NCBI GenBank assembly: GCA_030145055.1
Contig: JAQYWK010000002.1
Span: forward strand, 496,001 to 560,000
DNA from: Desulfovibrio sp.
GTDB taxonomy: Bacteria; Desulfobacterota; Desulfovibrionia; Desulfovibrionales; Desulfovibrionaceae
Reading direction: 5' to 3'
DNA: 64,000 nucleotides
In this document: piece by piece, positions 43,848 to 54,200 of the stretch
Layout: each line of letters starts with the position of its first letter
Numbering within the stretch: position 1 is the stretch's first letter
Notes under the pieces: generated by a model
What the model saw: the letters and a program-made list of their open reading frames with translations, nothing else
What the model was told of the DNA's origin: nothing
Database searches by the model: none
Program-made: the position numbers and the translations under genes

Positions 43848-45995
43848 ATGATAGATTTTAAAAGTGAATTGAATCCTGCTCAGTATGAGGCTGCTACAAA
43901 TCCACATGGCCCTGTGCTTGTTATCGCCGGTGCTGGTAGTGGTAAGACTAGGACTATTGTTTATCGGCTGGCTTGGCTTGTGGAGCAGGGAATTCCTCCT
44001 GAATCTATTTTGCTGATGACCTTTACTCGTAAAGCTGCGCAGGAAATGCTTACACGTACAGAGCAGATTTTGGGCCGCCCGCTACATGGCACTAATGGCG
44101 GAACTTTTCATTCATTTGCTTTTCAAATTCTAAGGCAAAATGCGGCTGAGATTGGCTTTCCAAATGGCTTCACCTTAATGGATCGTAGCGACTGTGAAGA
44201 TGTTATGCGTGAAGTTAAGTCCAATTTGGGCTTCGGCGTAAAGGATCGCTCCTATCCTAAAAAAGCTACGTTGTTAGACTTAGTCACTAAATCAAGAAAT
44301 AAAGAAGTCACGATTGATTATTTGCTGAACTCTGAGGCGTTTCATTTGGCCTGTTATGGCAATGAGATGGAGCAAATTGCGGAAGGCTATGCTGAATATA
44401 AAAAACAGCACGGCTTGATTGATTATGATGATCTTTTGTTTTTCCTCGATGAACTACTCACTAAAGATGAGTTTTTAAGAAATTCACTACGCAGCCGTTT
44501 TCAATATATTATGGTGGATGAATATCAGGATACCAACCTTGTTCAGGCTCGCATAGTTCAGCATTTGGCGGGTAAAAATGGAAATGTCATGGCTGTTGGC
44601 GATGATGCACAATCTATTTACTCCTTCCGTGGCGCAGATATTACGAATATTTTGAAATTTCCAGACATTTTCAGCAACGTAAAAATTATCAGACTAGAGC
44701 AGAACTACCGCTCAACTCAGCCTATACTTGATATTACCAATGCAATTCTTGATGGTGCATTAACCAAATTCGATAAGAAGCTTTTCACAGAAAAAACATG
44801 GGGCAAGAAGCCTCAGCTTATGATTCCGCTTAGCGATTTCAGTCAGTCAACACGGGTTTTGGATCGTATTATCGAGCTGAAGAAAAAGCACGGCCCTGAA
44901 GAAGTCGCAGTGCTTTTTAGAGCTGGATACCAAAGTTACGGACTTGAGGTTGCGCTCAAAAGATTGGGCGTGGGTTATAAAAAATATGGCGGTTTGAAAT
45001 TTAATGAAGCCGCTCATATTAAAGATGTTCTTTCATTTTTGCGTCTAGTGTCAAATCCTTCTGATATCATCGCATGGCAGAGATCGCTCGGTCATATTAA
45101 AGGCGTGGGACCTAAAACGGCGCAGAAAATTGCAAACTCTGTAATTGCCGGAGACATCGAGCAAATCAATAAGTTTTGCAAAAAGTACTCATTACTTAAA
45201 GATATCCTGCAAGATATTGATGGACTGCGGGGTAAAAAATCATCTCCTGCAACTTGCCTTGAAGTAGTTATTCCACTTTATACTCCAATACTTGTGGCGA
45301 CGTATCCTGACGATTATCCAAGGCGTGAGGCTGGCCTTGATCAGCTTTTGCAGATTGCGAACAACTACCGAGAGCTGGATAATTTCCTAACGGATATGTG
45401 CCTCGATCCCGATCAGCATCGTGAAGAAGAAGCGCAGGAAAACACGATTACACTTTCAACTATCCATTCCGCAAAAGGTTTGGAATGGAACGCTGTAATC
45501 ATTATTGATCTTGTTGAGGACAGATTCCCATCCCGTAAATCCATGAACAAGCCTTTGGAATATGAAGAGGAACGTAGGCTTCTTTATGTTGCTTGCACGC
45601 GCGCACGTGAAGAGCTTATTCTTTCCGCTCCTGCATCCATTTACCGTAAAGGCACTGATTTTACTGAAGCGGCTGTCCCTAGTCCATTTGTCAGAGAGCT
45701 TGATAATTATTTGTTCGATGAAATTCACGAATCATATTCCGGCGGCATGGCTGAAAAGCGAGTTGCGGCTGTTCCATCTTTCTCCAAGCCATCTTCAAGT
45801 AGAGGAAGCTCATCGGCAACCGAGTCGTCTTCCAGCGGCAAAAAGCCAACTCCTCCTAGTAAAATGGGATTCTGTAAACATAAAATTTTCGGGCGCGGTA
45901 AAATTATCGAAAAAGTTGAACCTAATAAATTGAGAGTCAATTTTCCGGGATTCGGGCCGAAAGTAATTGTAGAAGACTACCTCGAGATCTTGTAG
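43848..45995 (+). CDS. ATP-dependent DNA helicase, UvrD/PcrA/Rep family
   Basis: This 715-residue superfamily 1A helicase carries the full motif set: Walker A VIAGAGSGKTRTIVYRL near residue 30, the TFTRKAAQEM motif Ia, VDEYQDTN (motif II), AVGDDAQSIYSFRGA (III), EQNYRSTQPIL (IV), LSTIHSAKGLEWNAVII (V) and LLYVACTRAREELIL (VI). The C-terminus, after a Ser-rich linker, has a small Tudor-like segment (HKIFGRGKII) as in PcrA. It unwinds DNA 3'-5' in repair or replication restart. Which member it represents cannot be settled by eye. Confidence 0.95.
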   Translation: MIDFKSELNPAQYEAATNPHGPVLVIAGAGSGKTRTIVYRLAWLVEQGIPPESILLMTFTRKAAQEMLTRTEQILGRPLHGTNGGTFHSFAFQILRQNAAEIGFPNGFTLMDRSDCEDVMREVKSNLGFGVKDRSYPKKATLLDLVTKSRNKEVTIDYLLNSEAFHLACYGNEMEQIAEGYAEYKKQHGLIDYDDLLFFLDELLTKDEFLRNSLRSRFQYIMVDEYQDTNLVQARIVQHLAGKNGNVMAVGDDAQSIYSFRGADITNILKFPDIFSNVKIIRLEQNYRSTQPILDITNAILDGALTKFDKKLFTEKTWGKKPQLMIPLSDFSQSTRVLDRIIELKKKHGPEEVAVLFRAGYQSYGLEVALKRLGVGYKKYGGLKFNEAAHIKDVLSFLRLVSNPSDIIAWQRSLGHIKGVGPKTAQKIANSVIAGDIEQINKFCKKYSLLKDILQDIDGLRGKKSSPATCLEVVIPLYTPILVATYPDDYPRREAGLDQLLQIANNYRELDNFLTDMCLDPDQHREEEAQENTITLSTIHSAKGLEWNAVIIIDLVEDRFPSRKSMNKPLEYEEERRLLYVACTRAREELILSAPASIYRKGTDFTEAAVPSPFVRELDNYLFDEIHESYSGGMAEKRVAAVPSFSKPSSSRGSSSATESSSSGKKPTPPSKMGFCKHKIFGRGKIIEKVEPNKLRVNFPGFGPKVIVEDYLEIL

Positions 45996-46004
45996 GTTTA
46001 TTTA

Positions 46005-47003
46005 ATGAAAAATCTCACTTCCGAGCAGGATTTTCTTGCGCTCATAGACAAGTATTTTCCATCTAACAATGGACACGTCACACTCGGCAGAGGCGACGAC
46101 TGCTCTATTTTGCGCATAAATGGTCAGCTCTGCATCAGCAAAGACCTGTTCATAGAAGATGTGCATTTTCGCCGTTCGTACTTCTCACCTGCCGACATCG
46201 GATACAAATCTCTTGCCGTCAATATCAGCGATATTTCTGCAATGGGGGGCGTTCCTAAAGCATTCGCACTAGGGCTGATTGTTCCTGATGGACTAGATAA
46301 AGAATATTGGGATTCACTACTAAAGGAAATGGCGAAGCTCGCAAACAAGACAGGACTTATCCTCGCTGGCGGCGACTTATGTAAAGGACCAACGCTCGGA
46401 ATCTCGGTCACCGTATGGGGTGAACCATATCGCGCGGAAGGATTAGATTCAGTGGACAAAGGACGATTTTTAACCAGAGGCAACGCTAAACCTGACGACA
46501 TACTCTTCATACACGGATCAATAGGCCTTGCGCGCACAGGATTACTACTTCTCGAAGAAACTGGAACATTCGCCAGTAAAGAATACCCTGCGAGTGTACA
46601 AGCCCATTTAAGACCCGAAATCAGAACCGAGACAGGTAAAGCATTGTCAGCCTCCGCAGCCGTAACAGGGTTGATGGATCTATCTGATGGTTTAGCAAGA
46701 GATCTGCCCCGCTTTATTAATCAATGCGAAACCGCGTTCGGGGCCGAGATATCATTACCAACTGAAATACTTCATGACGAAATTTTAAAATACGCCAAAG
46801 CTAAAAATATTTCAGCGGAAGAGCACGCTTTTAGAGGCGGCGAAGATTACGCACTTTTCGGAGCGGCCACCGCAGATAAATTTGAAGAACTTATGGATAC
46901 TGTTGACGGCATCATCCAAATCGGAACTCTCACTGATAAGCCAGAAATAATTTTGAACGGGAAAAAATTCTTGGAAAAAGGATTCGATCACTTTTCGGGT
47001 TAA
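46005..47003 (+). CDS. thiL: Thiamine-monophosphate kinase
   Basis: This 332-residue enzyme phosphorylates thiamine phosphate to the active diphosphate. The ATP-grasp-like metal motif GRGDDCSIL lies near residue 28. SKDLFIEDVHFRRSY holds substrate contacts, NISDISAMGGVPKAF is the family signature, and GGDLCKGP and GLMDLSDGLARDL supply further metal ligands. It lies 9 bases after the helicase gene. The convergent MATE-type gene ends only 3 bases away, with no terminator between. Confidence 0.95.
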   Translation: MKNLTSEQDFLALIDKYFPSNNGHVTLGRGDDCSILRINGQLCISKDLFIEDVHFRRSYFSPADIGYKSLAVNISDISAMGGVPKAFALGLIVPDGLDKEYWDSLLKEMAKLANKTGLILAGGDLCKGPTLGISVTVWGEPYRAEGLDSVDKGRFLTRGNAKPDDILFIHGSIGLARTGLLLLEETGTFASKEYPASVQAHLRPEIRTETGKALSASAAVTGLMDLSDGLARDLPRFINQCETAFGAEISLPTEILHDEILKYAKAKNISAEEHAFRGGEDYALFGAATADKFEELMDTVDGIIQIGTLTDKPEIILNGKKFLEKGFDHFSG

Positions 47004-47006
47004 TTG

Positions 47007-48353
47007 CTATTTCAGCGCCAACGGCCCCTGCCCAATTCCAGGCCAGATTCTGATCATGCCCAGTAACGCTCTAAGAGAAGTCCACACACCTGCGATAACC
47101 CATATCCAGAGTAGCATATGTTCCGGCTGGAAATAATCTACAGCGACAAGCATTGCAGAGCTGACGCCCACAGCAATCAACATTGCGTTGCGCAGATAAT
47201 GAAAATCTCCCGTACCAAGATGAATACCGTCTGTCGCAAATGAAAGCGCGTTAATCGGCTGTAAAAATGTAACTGCCAGCCACGCTGGAGCAAAAACAGC
47301 GGCGGCTTCCGGCGGTACCAACAGCCAGCCTACTGGTTCCTGACCAAAATACATCGCGATGCTGAGCAACACCCCAGTTCCGAAACTCCACTGACAAACA
47401 AGCACCGCGACCTTCCGAGCCATCATCTTATTGGCGCTACCGATGAAATATCCCACCAACGATTGTCCACTAATAGCGAAGGCATCAAGGAAAAGTGCTA
47501 AAAATACGAAAAATTGTCTAATAGCTTGATGAGCCGCGCCAGAATCTGCTCCCGCCTTCGTAGCAAAACGAGTGCACAAAAGTAAAAAGAAACAAACACC
47601 GCCTGTGCGAACGAACATATCTCCGCCAATGGAAAAAAGCCTTTTCGCATCACTTAAGCTGAAACCAGTATCAAATCCATACTTTTGCCGAACAACTATA
47701 ACTACCCAGAATGCGCCAATCCACTGGCTGATTGAACTAGCAAGGGCCGCGCCGCCAACACCAAGCGCAGGAAACGGACCATGACCAAATACAAAGCTCC
47801 AATCCAACACAACATTAATCAGGTTCATGCCCACAGCAACATATAACGGCGTGCGCATATCCTGATAGCCGCGAAGAGATCCGAAGCACGAAAGAGTAAC
47901 CAAAATAGCGGGAGCACCAATCAAACGATACGTCATATATTCAACAGCGAGAGAATGAACCTCCCCCTCACCGCCCATAATCCCGGCAATATAGCCAAGC
48001 AAAGGCAGCACACACAAGGCCAGCACAATCCCCAGAACAATAGAAATTGCAACAGCCAACCAACAAAGCGAAGATGCCCGTTTCAAGTCGCCCTTACCAA
48101 GAGCATGTGAGACTTCAGTCTGAGTACCAATTCCCAAAAAGCCGAAAACCCAAAATATCGACGAAAAAATCATAGTCCCAATACCAAGTGAGGCCAAAGG
48201 CTCCTGCCCAAGAGACGCAACAAAGCCAGTATCAACCAGCCCCGTAAGAGGCTCAGCGATCAAAGAAAAAAGCACAGGAATAGCCAAAGTAAACAAAGTC
48301 TTATTAGGCTCTTCCTCAAAAGAATGGAGTTTGGGATTTGTATCTACAGTCAC
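47007..48353 (-). CDS. MATE family transporter (second copy, different subgroup)
   Basis: This 448-residue membrane protein with about 12 segments is distantly related to the MATE protein at 40267. Landmarks are IPVLFSLIAEPLTGLVDTGFVASLG near the start, GTQTEVSHALGKGDLKRA, and FVRTGGVCFFLLLCTRFATKAG in the second half. The DinF/NorM-like first part suggests the DinF branch. The start is GTG 48353, with CGGAGG 10 bases upstream and homology beginning there. A longer reading would run back through the leuB terminator and into leuB, which argues against it. The substrate is unknown. Confidence 0.88.
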   Translation of the reverse strand: MTVDTNPKLHSFEEEPNKTLFTLAIPVLFSLIAEPLTGLVDTGFVASLGQEPLASLGIGTMIFSSIFWVFGFLGIGTQTEVSHALGKGDLKRASSLCWLAVAISIVLGIVLALCVLPLLGYIAGIMGGEGEVHSLAVEYMTYRLIGAPAILVTLSCFGSLRGYQDMRTPLYVAVGMNLINVVLDWSFVFGHGPFPALGVGGAALASSISQWIGAFWVVIVVRQKYGFDTGFSLSDAKRLFSIGGDMFVRTGGVCFFLLLCTRFATKAGADSGAAHQAIRQFFVFLALFLDAFAISGQSLVGYFIGSANKMMARKVAVLVCQWSFGTGVLLSIAMYFGQEPVGWLLVPPEAAAVFAPAWLAVTFLQPINALSFATDGIHLGTGDFHYLRNAMLIAVGVSSAMLVAVDYFQPEHMLLWIWVIAGVWTSLRALLGMIRIWPGIGQGPLALK

Positions 48354-48376
48354 GGTGTGTATGCCTCCGGCGGCCC

Positions 48377-48416
48377 AAAAAAGGAACCGCATACCTATTA
48401 AATAAGCATGCGGTTC
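48377..48416 (-). terminator. Intrinsic terminator after leuB
   Basis: Stem GAACCGCAT/ATGCGGTTC with a long loop is followed in the minus direction by TTTTTT. It ends the leucine operon just upstream of the second MATE gene. Confidence 0.88.
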
Positions 48417-48442
48417 TGATAAACTTATTTGGTAACTATCTA

Positions 48443-49510
48443 CTAGATGTTCGCGAGAACTGCTTCGCCCATTTCGATACAACCGACGAGCTTTCCGCCT
48501 TCGTCCATAATATCTCCTGTGCGTAGACCTTGGCTGAGAGTTTTTTCTACAGCGGCTTCGATGCATTCTGCTTCAACAGTAAGATCGAAGGAATAGCGTA
48601 GCATCATAGCAATGGAGAGAATTGTTGCTAATGGATTTGCTTTATCGTGTCCTGCGATATCTGGCGCTGAACCGTGAATTGGTTCAAACAAACCAGGATT
48701 ATTTTCGCCAAGGGACGCGGATGGAAGCATACCGATTGAACCTGTGATAACTGCGGCTTCATCAGAGAGGATGTCACCGAACAGGTTACCTGTTACGATT
48801 ACATCAAACTGTGAAGGATCACGTACTAGCTGCATTGCTGCGTTGTCTACGTACATGTGTGTGAGTTCTACGTCTGGGTAATCAGCGGCCACTTCGATAA
48901 CGATTTCACGCCATACGCGGGAAACATCGAGTACATTTGCTTTATCGACTGAACAAACGCGTTTGTCACGTTTACGAGCAGCTTCGAAGGCAACTATTGC
49001 GATGCGTTTAATTTCGTGTTCGCGGTAAATCATGGTGTTGAAACCGACGCGTTCGCCGTTTTCCACGGTTGTTCCGCGCGGCTCACCGAAATAAATTCCG
49101 CCTGTGAGTTCACGTACAACCATTACGTCGATACCTTTATCGACGATATCTGGGCGAAGGAAGCATGCATCCTTAAGCTGTGGAAAGAGTGATGCGGGAC
49201 GAAGATTTGCGAAAAGAGCAAGCTCTTTACGAATTCCGAGCAATCCGCGTTCAGGCCTAATGGAAGGATCTATGGTATCCCATTTAGGCCCACCGACTGC
49301 GCCAAGCAGAACGGCATCTGAATCTTTACAGATCGCAACAGTCGTATCAGGGAGAGGAACGCCCGTTTCGTCAATGGCTACGCCGCCGATAAGAGCTTCA
49401 GTCACATCAAAAGAGTGATTAAATTTTTCACCGATAACTTCAAGAACCTTAAGCCCTTGCTTCATTATTTCTGGCCCGATTCCATCACCGGGCATAACGC
49501 ATATTTTCAT
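48443..49510 (-). CDS. leuB: 3-isopropylmalate dehydrogenase
   Basis: This 355-residue NAD-dependent enzyme oxidises and decarboxylates 3-isopropylmalate. The start [22 protein letters not shown] near residue 70, [13 protein letters not shown] with substrate-binding Arg and Tyr near 135, and the metal site [13 protein letters not shown] with [15 protein letters not shown] are all present. It is the last gene of the leuA-C-D-x-B operon, separated from leuD by a small secreted protein gene. Confidence 0.97.
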   Translation of the reverse strand: MKICVMPGDGIGPEIMKQGLKVLEVIGEKFNHSFDVTEALIGGVAIDETGVPLPDTTVAICKDSDAVLLGAVGGPKWDTIDPSIRPERGLLGIRKELALFANLRPASLFPQLKDACFLRPDIVDKGIDVMVVRELTGGIYFGEPRGTTVENGERVGFNTMIYREHEIKRIAIVAFEAARKRDKRVCSVDKANVLDVSRVWREIVIEVAADYPDVELTHMYVDNAAMQLVRDPSQFDVIVTGNLFGDILSDEAAVITGSIGMLPSASLGENNPGLFEPIHGSAPDIAGHDKANPLATILSIAMMLRYSFDLTVEAECIEAAVEKTLSQGLRTGDIMDEGGKLVGCIEMGEAVLANI

Positions 49511-49520
49511 TCTCTTATCC

Positions 49521-49829
49521 TTATTCTTCTATTTTAACTATCCAGTGAATGTTTTGATCACCAACAAGAACAGTGTCATTTTCCCATGAGACATTAAATG
49601 ACTCATTAAATTTTCCACCCTTAGCCTTGGCTACATAACGCCCTTCAGGTAACTTTTTACACCAAACATAGTCCCCTAGGACTGTGAAGGTTTCTTTATG
49701 AAGACCAGAAGAGACCGTTCCCTCAACAAGGGCCGGAGTTTCATTAATTATGCATCCGTAAACACCTTCAGCAAGGGATGGTGTTGCAAAACATAATATG
49801 AATGCCGCCAATAGGATAAAGTGTTTCAT
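49521..49829 (-). CDS. Small secreted protein in the leucine operon, unknown function
   Basis: I do not recognise this 102-residue protein. It has a clear Sec signal peptide ([22 protein letters not shown], cleavage near SLA-EG), so the mature ~81 residues should be periplasmic. The mature part has two cysteines (YGCI and [17 protein letters not shown]) that could form a disulfide, and looks beta-rich. It lies 19 bases after leuD and 10 bases before leuB on the same transcript. A role in leucine synthesis is unlikely for a secreted protein, so it seems a passenger gene. Confidence 0.75.
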   Translation of the reverse strand: MKHFILLAAFILCFATPSLAEGVYGCIINETPALVEGTVSSGLHKETFTVLGDYVWCKKLPEGRYVAKAKGGKFNESFNVSWENDTVLVGDQNIHWIVKIEE

Positions 49830-49848
49830 GACCGAGTCCTTACGGAAT

Positions 49849-50349
49849 TTAGTTACCTAAACGGTTCTTAACGTAATCAACGAGTCCGCCAGCATTAAGA
49901 ATTTCTTTCATGAATGGCGGTACTGCTGAACAGGTAATTAGCTCACCTGTGGTCAAGTTTTTGATTGTTCCGTTATCAGCATCAACTTCAAGCTGATCGC
50001 CGTCGCCGAGTTTCTCGAAATCGTCTCCGACTTCAAGAAGGATAAGGCCCATATTAAACCCGTTGCGATAAAAAATGCGAGCAAAACTTTTAGCAACGAC
50101 TACAGGAATTCCTGCGCCTAAAAGTGATATTGGCGCATGTTCACGAGATGATCCGCAACCGAAGTTTTCGTCTGCTACCATAATATCGTTCTGTTTAACG
50201 CGCTTAATCCAGCCTGCTTCAAGTCCTTCCATACAATTCGCGCCAAGCTCGGCAGAATCGGTGGTAACAAGAAAACGTGCAGGAATGATGGCATCAGTAT
50301 CTATATGTGCACCAACTCTGTGAGCTGTACCTTGAATGGTCATATTCAA
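49849..50349 (-). CDS. leuD: 3-isopropylmalate dehydratase small subunit
   Basis: This 166-residue subunit forms the swivelling domain of isopropylmalate isomerase with LeuC. Family motifs are [13 protein letters not shown] near the start, [18 protein letters not shown] near residue 60 and [12 protein letters not shown]. The short form (about 165 residues) belongs to the archaeal/bacterial HacB-like group rather than the ~200-residue enterobacterial LeuD, which matches the 419-residue LeuC upstream. Confidence 0.96.
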   Translation of the reverse strand: MNMTIQGTAHRVGAHIDTDAIIPARFLVTTDSAELGANCMEGLEAGWIKRVKQNDIMVADENFGCGSSREHAPISLLGAGIPVVVAKSFARIFYRNGFNMGLILLEVGDDFEKLGDGDQLEVDADNGTIKNLTTGELITCSAVPPFMKEILNAGGLVDYVKNRLGN

Positions 50350-50393
50350 TTCTCCTTAGGATTAGGATTTATTATTATCTGCGATATTTAAAT

Positions 50394-51653
50394 TTATAGA
50401 GCTGAAGGATCAATAATTTCACCAGCAATCGCACTTGCAGCTGCAACAGCGGGATTGGAGAGAAATACTTCACTCTGGAGACTTCCCATCCGACCCTTAA
50501 AGTTACGGTTGGTTGTAGCGATAGCTCTTTCTCCGCCAGCCAGAATTCCCATGTGACCACCAAGACAAGGTCCACAGGTAGCAGGTCCGACAATTGCGCC
50601 GGCATCCATGAATATTTCGAGAAGTCCTTCTTTAAGAGCCTGCTTCCAAATAGTCGGAGTAGCAGGAAGAATGATCAATCTGACATTCTTATTCGCTTTG
50701 CGTCCTTTAAGGATCGCAGCGGCTTCTCTGAGGTCTGAAATACGGCCATTAGTACAAGAGCCGATCACAGACTGATGAATCTTCATGTTTTTAACTTCAT
50801 CAACAGGTTTCACGTTATCAGGAAGATGAGGACAGGCAATCTGTGGTTTCATGCCAGTTACATCCATTTTTACGACTCTTTCGTATACTGCGCCAACATC
50901 AGCGGAAAGAGGAACATCGCCTGTTCTTCCAGCGGCTACGCAATATTCGAGAGTTTTTGCATCAACAGGGAATAGACCGACTTTACCGCCAGCTTCAATC
51001 GCCATGTTTGCAATGGTCATGCGACCTTCAATAGAAAGATCATCAACGACAGATCCGCTGAATTCGAGGGCTTTGTAAAGAGCACCGGATACGCCGAGTT
51101 CGCCGATAAGACGCAGGATGTAATCCTTTGCGCCAACGTGCTGCCCGGGAGTTCCTTCAATTTCAACCTTAACGGTAGAAGGAACTTTAAACCAAGTTTC
51201 GCCAAGAGCCATAGCGCCCGCGATATCAGTTGATCCCATACCTGTCGCGAAAGCTCCGAGTCCACCGTATGTACAGGTGTGGCTGTCAGCACCGATTACG
51301 ATGTCTGATGGTCCCACGAGACCTAGTTCAGGAAGAAGCGCGTGTTCAACACCACAATCTCCGCCTTCGTAGTAATGAGTGACATTTTTTTCATGTGCGA
51401 ACTCACGAACAAGTTTGACCTGCTCGGCAGAATCAATGTCTTTATTTGGTGTGAAATGGTCACAAACGAGAGCAACTTTGTCTTTATCAAAAAGCTGATC
51501 CGCACCCATCGCATTGAATGATTTAATTGCAAGAGGAGCAGTAATGTCATTTGCAAGGACTAGAGAGACCTTGCAACGAACAATCTGTCCGGCTTCTTTA
51601 ACTACTTCGTCAGTATGAGCTTGTAAAATTTTTTCCGCTAAAGTCTTAGGCAT
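50394..51653 (-). CDS. leuC: 3-isopropylmalate dehydratase large subunit
   Basis: This 419-residue aconitase-like subunit carries a [4Fe-4S] cluster. The cluster cysteines are visible in IGSCTNGRISDL and in GPATCGPCLGGHMG. DKVALVCDHFTPNKD and GADSHTCTYGGLGAFATGMGS provide active-site residues. The length fits the short LeuC form that pairs with the short LeuD. The start overlaps the leuA stop by 8 bases, implying coupling. Confidence 0.97.
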   Translation of the reverse strand: MPKTLAEKILQAHTDEVVKEAGQIVRCKVSLVLANDITAPLAIKSFNAMGADQLFDKDKVALVCDHFTPNKDIDSAEQVKLVREFAHEKNVTHYYEGGDCGVEHALLPELGLVGPSDIVIGADSHTCTYGGLGAFATGMGSTDIAGAMALGETWFKVPSTVKVEIEGTPGQHVGAKDYILRLIGELGVSGALYKALEFSGSVVDDLSIEGRMTIANMAIEAGGKVGLFPVDAKTLEYCVAAGRTGDVPLSADVGAVYERVVKMDVTGMKPQIACPHLPDNVKPVDEVKNMKIHQSVIGSCTNGRISDLREAAAILKGRKANKNVRLIILPATPTIWKQALKEGLLEIFMDAGAIVGPATCGPCLGGHMGILAGGERAIATTNRNFKGRMGSLQSEVFLSNPAVAAASAIAGEIIDPSAL

Positions 51654-53193
51654 CCTGCTTCTCCTGTTTCATACGTTCAACTCTATTTATGGCATTAATG
51701 TAGGCTTTGGCACTGGCGACCACAATGTCTTCGTCAGATCCACGCCCAATGGATTTCACACCGTCATCTATAATATGAACCATAACCGCGCCCTGTGCGT
51801 CTGCGCCACCAGTTACTGCGTTTACGGAATAAAGTTCGAGTTTAGGATCTCTGCCAACCATTTTATTGATGGTAGCAAAAACCGCGTTGATAGGTCCTTC
51901 ACCAAATCCAACTTCTCTGATCTCAACAGGATTTTCTTTATCCTTGCTGTAATCTTCAAGCACTATAGCTGCGTGAGGTGAAACTCCGGATGTTCCAGAG
52001 AAGACAGACAAATCCTTAACCCTGTAGAGGTCATGGATACGGTAAGCTTCTTCCAAAACGAGAGCTTCAACATCCTCGTCAAAAATGTGTTCTTTCTTAT
52101 CAGCCAAAGTTTTAATCGCCGAGAAAACATCCGCAATCTGCTGCTCGTTCAGTTCATATCCCATTTCGCGGAGTTTAGAACCAAGAGCATTTCTACCGGA
52201 ATGCTTTCCGAGCACAATGGATGTACCCTTCTTACCGATAGACTCAGGGGTCATGATCTCATAAGTCTGGCGATTTTTCAGCATGCCATCCTGATGAATT
52301 CCTGATTCATGAGCAAATGCATTTGCACCAACAATCGCTTTGTAAGGCGGAATCGGCTGACCGATTGTACCGGCAAGTCTGCGACATGAAGGAAACAACT
52401 GCTCAGTAATAATTGAAGTTTCAATGTCGTAATAATCTTTGCGAGTATGCAAAGCCATAACAACTTCTTCAAGTGAGGCATTACCTGCGCGCTCGCCGAT
52501 CCCGGACAATGTAACTTCTGCTTGTCTAGCTCCAGCTTTGATTGCCGCCAAAGTATTAGCAGTCGCCAAGCCGAGATCATTATGACAATGCACGCTGAAA
52601 ATAGCTTTATGACTGTTCGGTACAGTTTTGAGCAAAAACTCAATCAATTTACCGAATTCATCTGGCTGTGCATATCCGACCGTATCAGGGATATTAATAG
52701 TTGTTGCGCCTTCATCAATAACAGCTTCAACGATCTCTGCCAAGAAATCCCAGCGTGAACGAGAAGCGTCTTCGGCTGAAAACTCAACATTAGGCGTAAG
52801 TGATACAGCGTGGCGCACGGCCTTTTTAGCCATTTCCAAAATCTGAGCAGGTTCTTTGTTAAACTTATGCTTCATATGAATATCAGATGTAGCTATAAAG
52901 GTATGAATACGAGGATTTTTAGCGTGCTTTACAGCTTCGAAAGCGCGGTCAATATCTGGGATAAGAGCGCGGCAGAGGCCAGCAACCTGAATGTCACCGA
53001 CAGCTTTTGCTATTTGTGTAACAGCTTCAAAGTCGCCCTGACTAGCGGCGGGAAAACCAGCTTCGATGATATTAACACCGAGTTTTTCAAGCTGACGTGC
53101 CATTGCTATTTTTTCACGGGTATTCATGGTTGCGCCGGGGGACTGTTCACCATCACGCAAAGTGGTATCGAAAATATATACTTGATCAGACAT
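51646..53193 (-). CDS. leuA: 2-isopropylmalate synthase
   Basis: This 515-residue enzyme condenses acetyl-CoA with 2-oxoisovalerate, the first committed step of leucine synthesis. The N-terminal barrel has FDTTLRDGEQSPGATM, the metal-site HCHNDLGLATANTLAA near residue 205 and GIGERAGNASLEEV. The C-terminal LeuA dimer domain (about 370-510) is the leucine feedback-binding module, so allosteric control is expected. It heads the leuACD-x-B set. The 144 bases upstream carry no complete leader peptide; a short CTTAGC/GCTAAG hairpin lies at 53317-53342 without a U-run. Confidence 0.97.
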   Translation of the reverse strand: MSDQVYIFDTTLRDGEQSPGATMNTREKIAMARQLEKLGVNIIEAGFPAASQGDFEAVTQIAKAVGDIQVAGLCRALIPDIDRAFEAVKHAKNPRIHTFIATSDIHMKHKFNKEPAQILEMAKKAVRHAVSLTPNVEFSAEDASRSRWDFLAEIVEAVIDEGATTINIPDTVGYAQPDEFGKLIEFLLKTVPNSHKAIFSVHCHNDLGLATANTLAAIKAGARQAEVTLSGIGERAGNASLEEVVMALHTRKDYYDIETSIITEQLFPSCRRLAGTIGQPIPPYKAIVGANAFAHESGIHQDGMLKNRQTYEIMTPESIGKKGTSIVLGKHSGRNALGSKLREMGYELNEQQIADVFSAIKTLADKKEHIFDEDVEALVLEEAYRIHDLYRVKDLSVFSGTSGVSPHAAIVLEDYSKDKENPVEIREVGFGEGPINAVFATINKMVGRDPKLELYSVNAVTGGADAQGAVMVHIIDDGVKSIGRGSDEDIVVASAKAYINAINRVERMKQEKQDA

Positions 53194-53337
53194 TTTTTTT
53201 CTCCAACCTGTTCTAAAGACAAGAATAGCCTTAGACAGATAATATCAAACGTTAACAGAATGTAACTATAGAGTGCCGGGTGACTAGAATTTTACCGTCC
53301 CCCAGAAGAATTTGTTTCGCTTAGCTGTTTGAACCGG

Positions 53338-54108
53338 CTAAGAGGATTCTTTGGAGGACTTTCCTAGTAGTAGCTTAGAGCTTCTGCGTGATAGGAAGAA
53401 AATGGTATAGATGGGGCCTGAAATAATATAGCCAGCAAAAATAATAAACCCAAGAAACTTAGGCTGTGAAGCAACCATCACGAAAAGAGCGATAACAGTT
53501 ACCATAGAGCTGAAAGGATGAGCCTTGAACATTCCAACATCTTTAAAAGAATTGTAACGAACAGAACTAACCATCAATAATGAAAGTATGTAGACCAGAG
53601 CCAATGTTCCGATAGGAAGCACTGTCTGAGCGATATCAGCAGGTAAGAAAGGAGCAAACAATATCAAAGTTGACAATGTACAACCAGCGGCAGGAATTGG
53701 AAGCCCTATGAAGTGAGCTTTCGAAGTTGTTGCTGACTGAACGTTGAAACGAGCGAGCCTGAGAGCTCCGCAAGCTATCATCATGAAAGCTGCTAAGAGT
53801 CCCAGTCTGCCGAAATGCTGAAGTTGCCACTGATAAACCATAAAGGCAGGAGTAACACCAAAAGCGACCAAATCAGCAAGCGAATCCAGCTGAACGCCGA
53901 ACTCACTGCTAGTTCCAGTCAACCTAGCAACTTTCCCGTCAAGTCCGTCAAAGAGACAGCTCACCAGAATAGCTATTGCACACAGCTCAAATTTACCTTC
54001 AACCGCCCATGTCATACCAATGAAGCCACAAAAGAGGCTCGCAATGGTCAGCATGTTCGGCAGAATGTAAACAGCCTTGTGCTTTGGTATTTTTATTTCC
54101 TTAGCCAT
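53338..54108 (-). CDS. pssA: CDP-diacylglycerol-serine O-phosphatidyltransferase
   Basis: This 256-residue membrane enzyme makes phosphatidylserine. The CDP-alcohol phosphotransferase motif DG-x2-AR-x8-G-x3-D-x3-D is complete, running from FDGLDGKVARLTG to VQLDSLADLVAFG near residues 50-75. Several hydrophobic segments follow. It belongs to the integral-membrane (type II) PssA group. The decarboxylase gene psd lies immediately upstream, 92 bases away, so the two make phosphatidylethanolamine together. Confidence 0.95.
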   Translation of the reverse strand: MAKEIKIPKHKAVYILPNMLTIASLFCGFIGMTWAVEGKFELCAIAILVSCLFDGLDGKVARLTGTSSEFGVQLDSLADLVAFGVTPAFMVYQWQLQHFGRLGLLAAFMMIACGALRLARFNVQSATTSKAHFIGLPIPAAGCTLSTLILFAPFLPADIAQTVLPIGTLALVYILSLLMVSSVRYNSFKDVGMFKAHPFSSMVTVIALFVMVASQPKFLGFIIFAGYIISGPIYTIFFLSRRSSKLLLGKSSKESS

Positions 54109-54200
54109 AATAATTATTAATTTATCTCAATTTTCTAAATATATTTTATTTAATTTCTAATCTATTTACAACTTCAACAAATCTCTTCAACCCTTATTAA

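Noticed and set aside
46124-46537. 137-codon minus frame within thiL
   Set aside because: It is fully antisense to thiL with no independent support.
53194-53337. Leucine attenuator leader peptide before leuA
   Set aside because: A Leu-containing stretch exists but is in frame with leuA, has no start codon with a ribosome site and no stop, and no terminator follows the hairpin.
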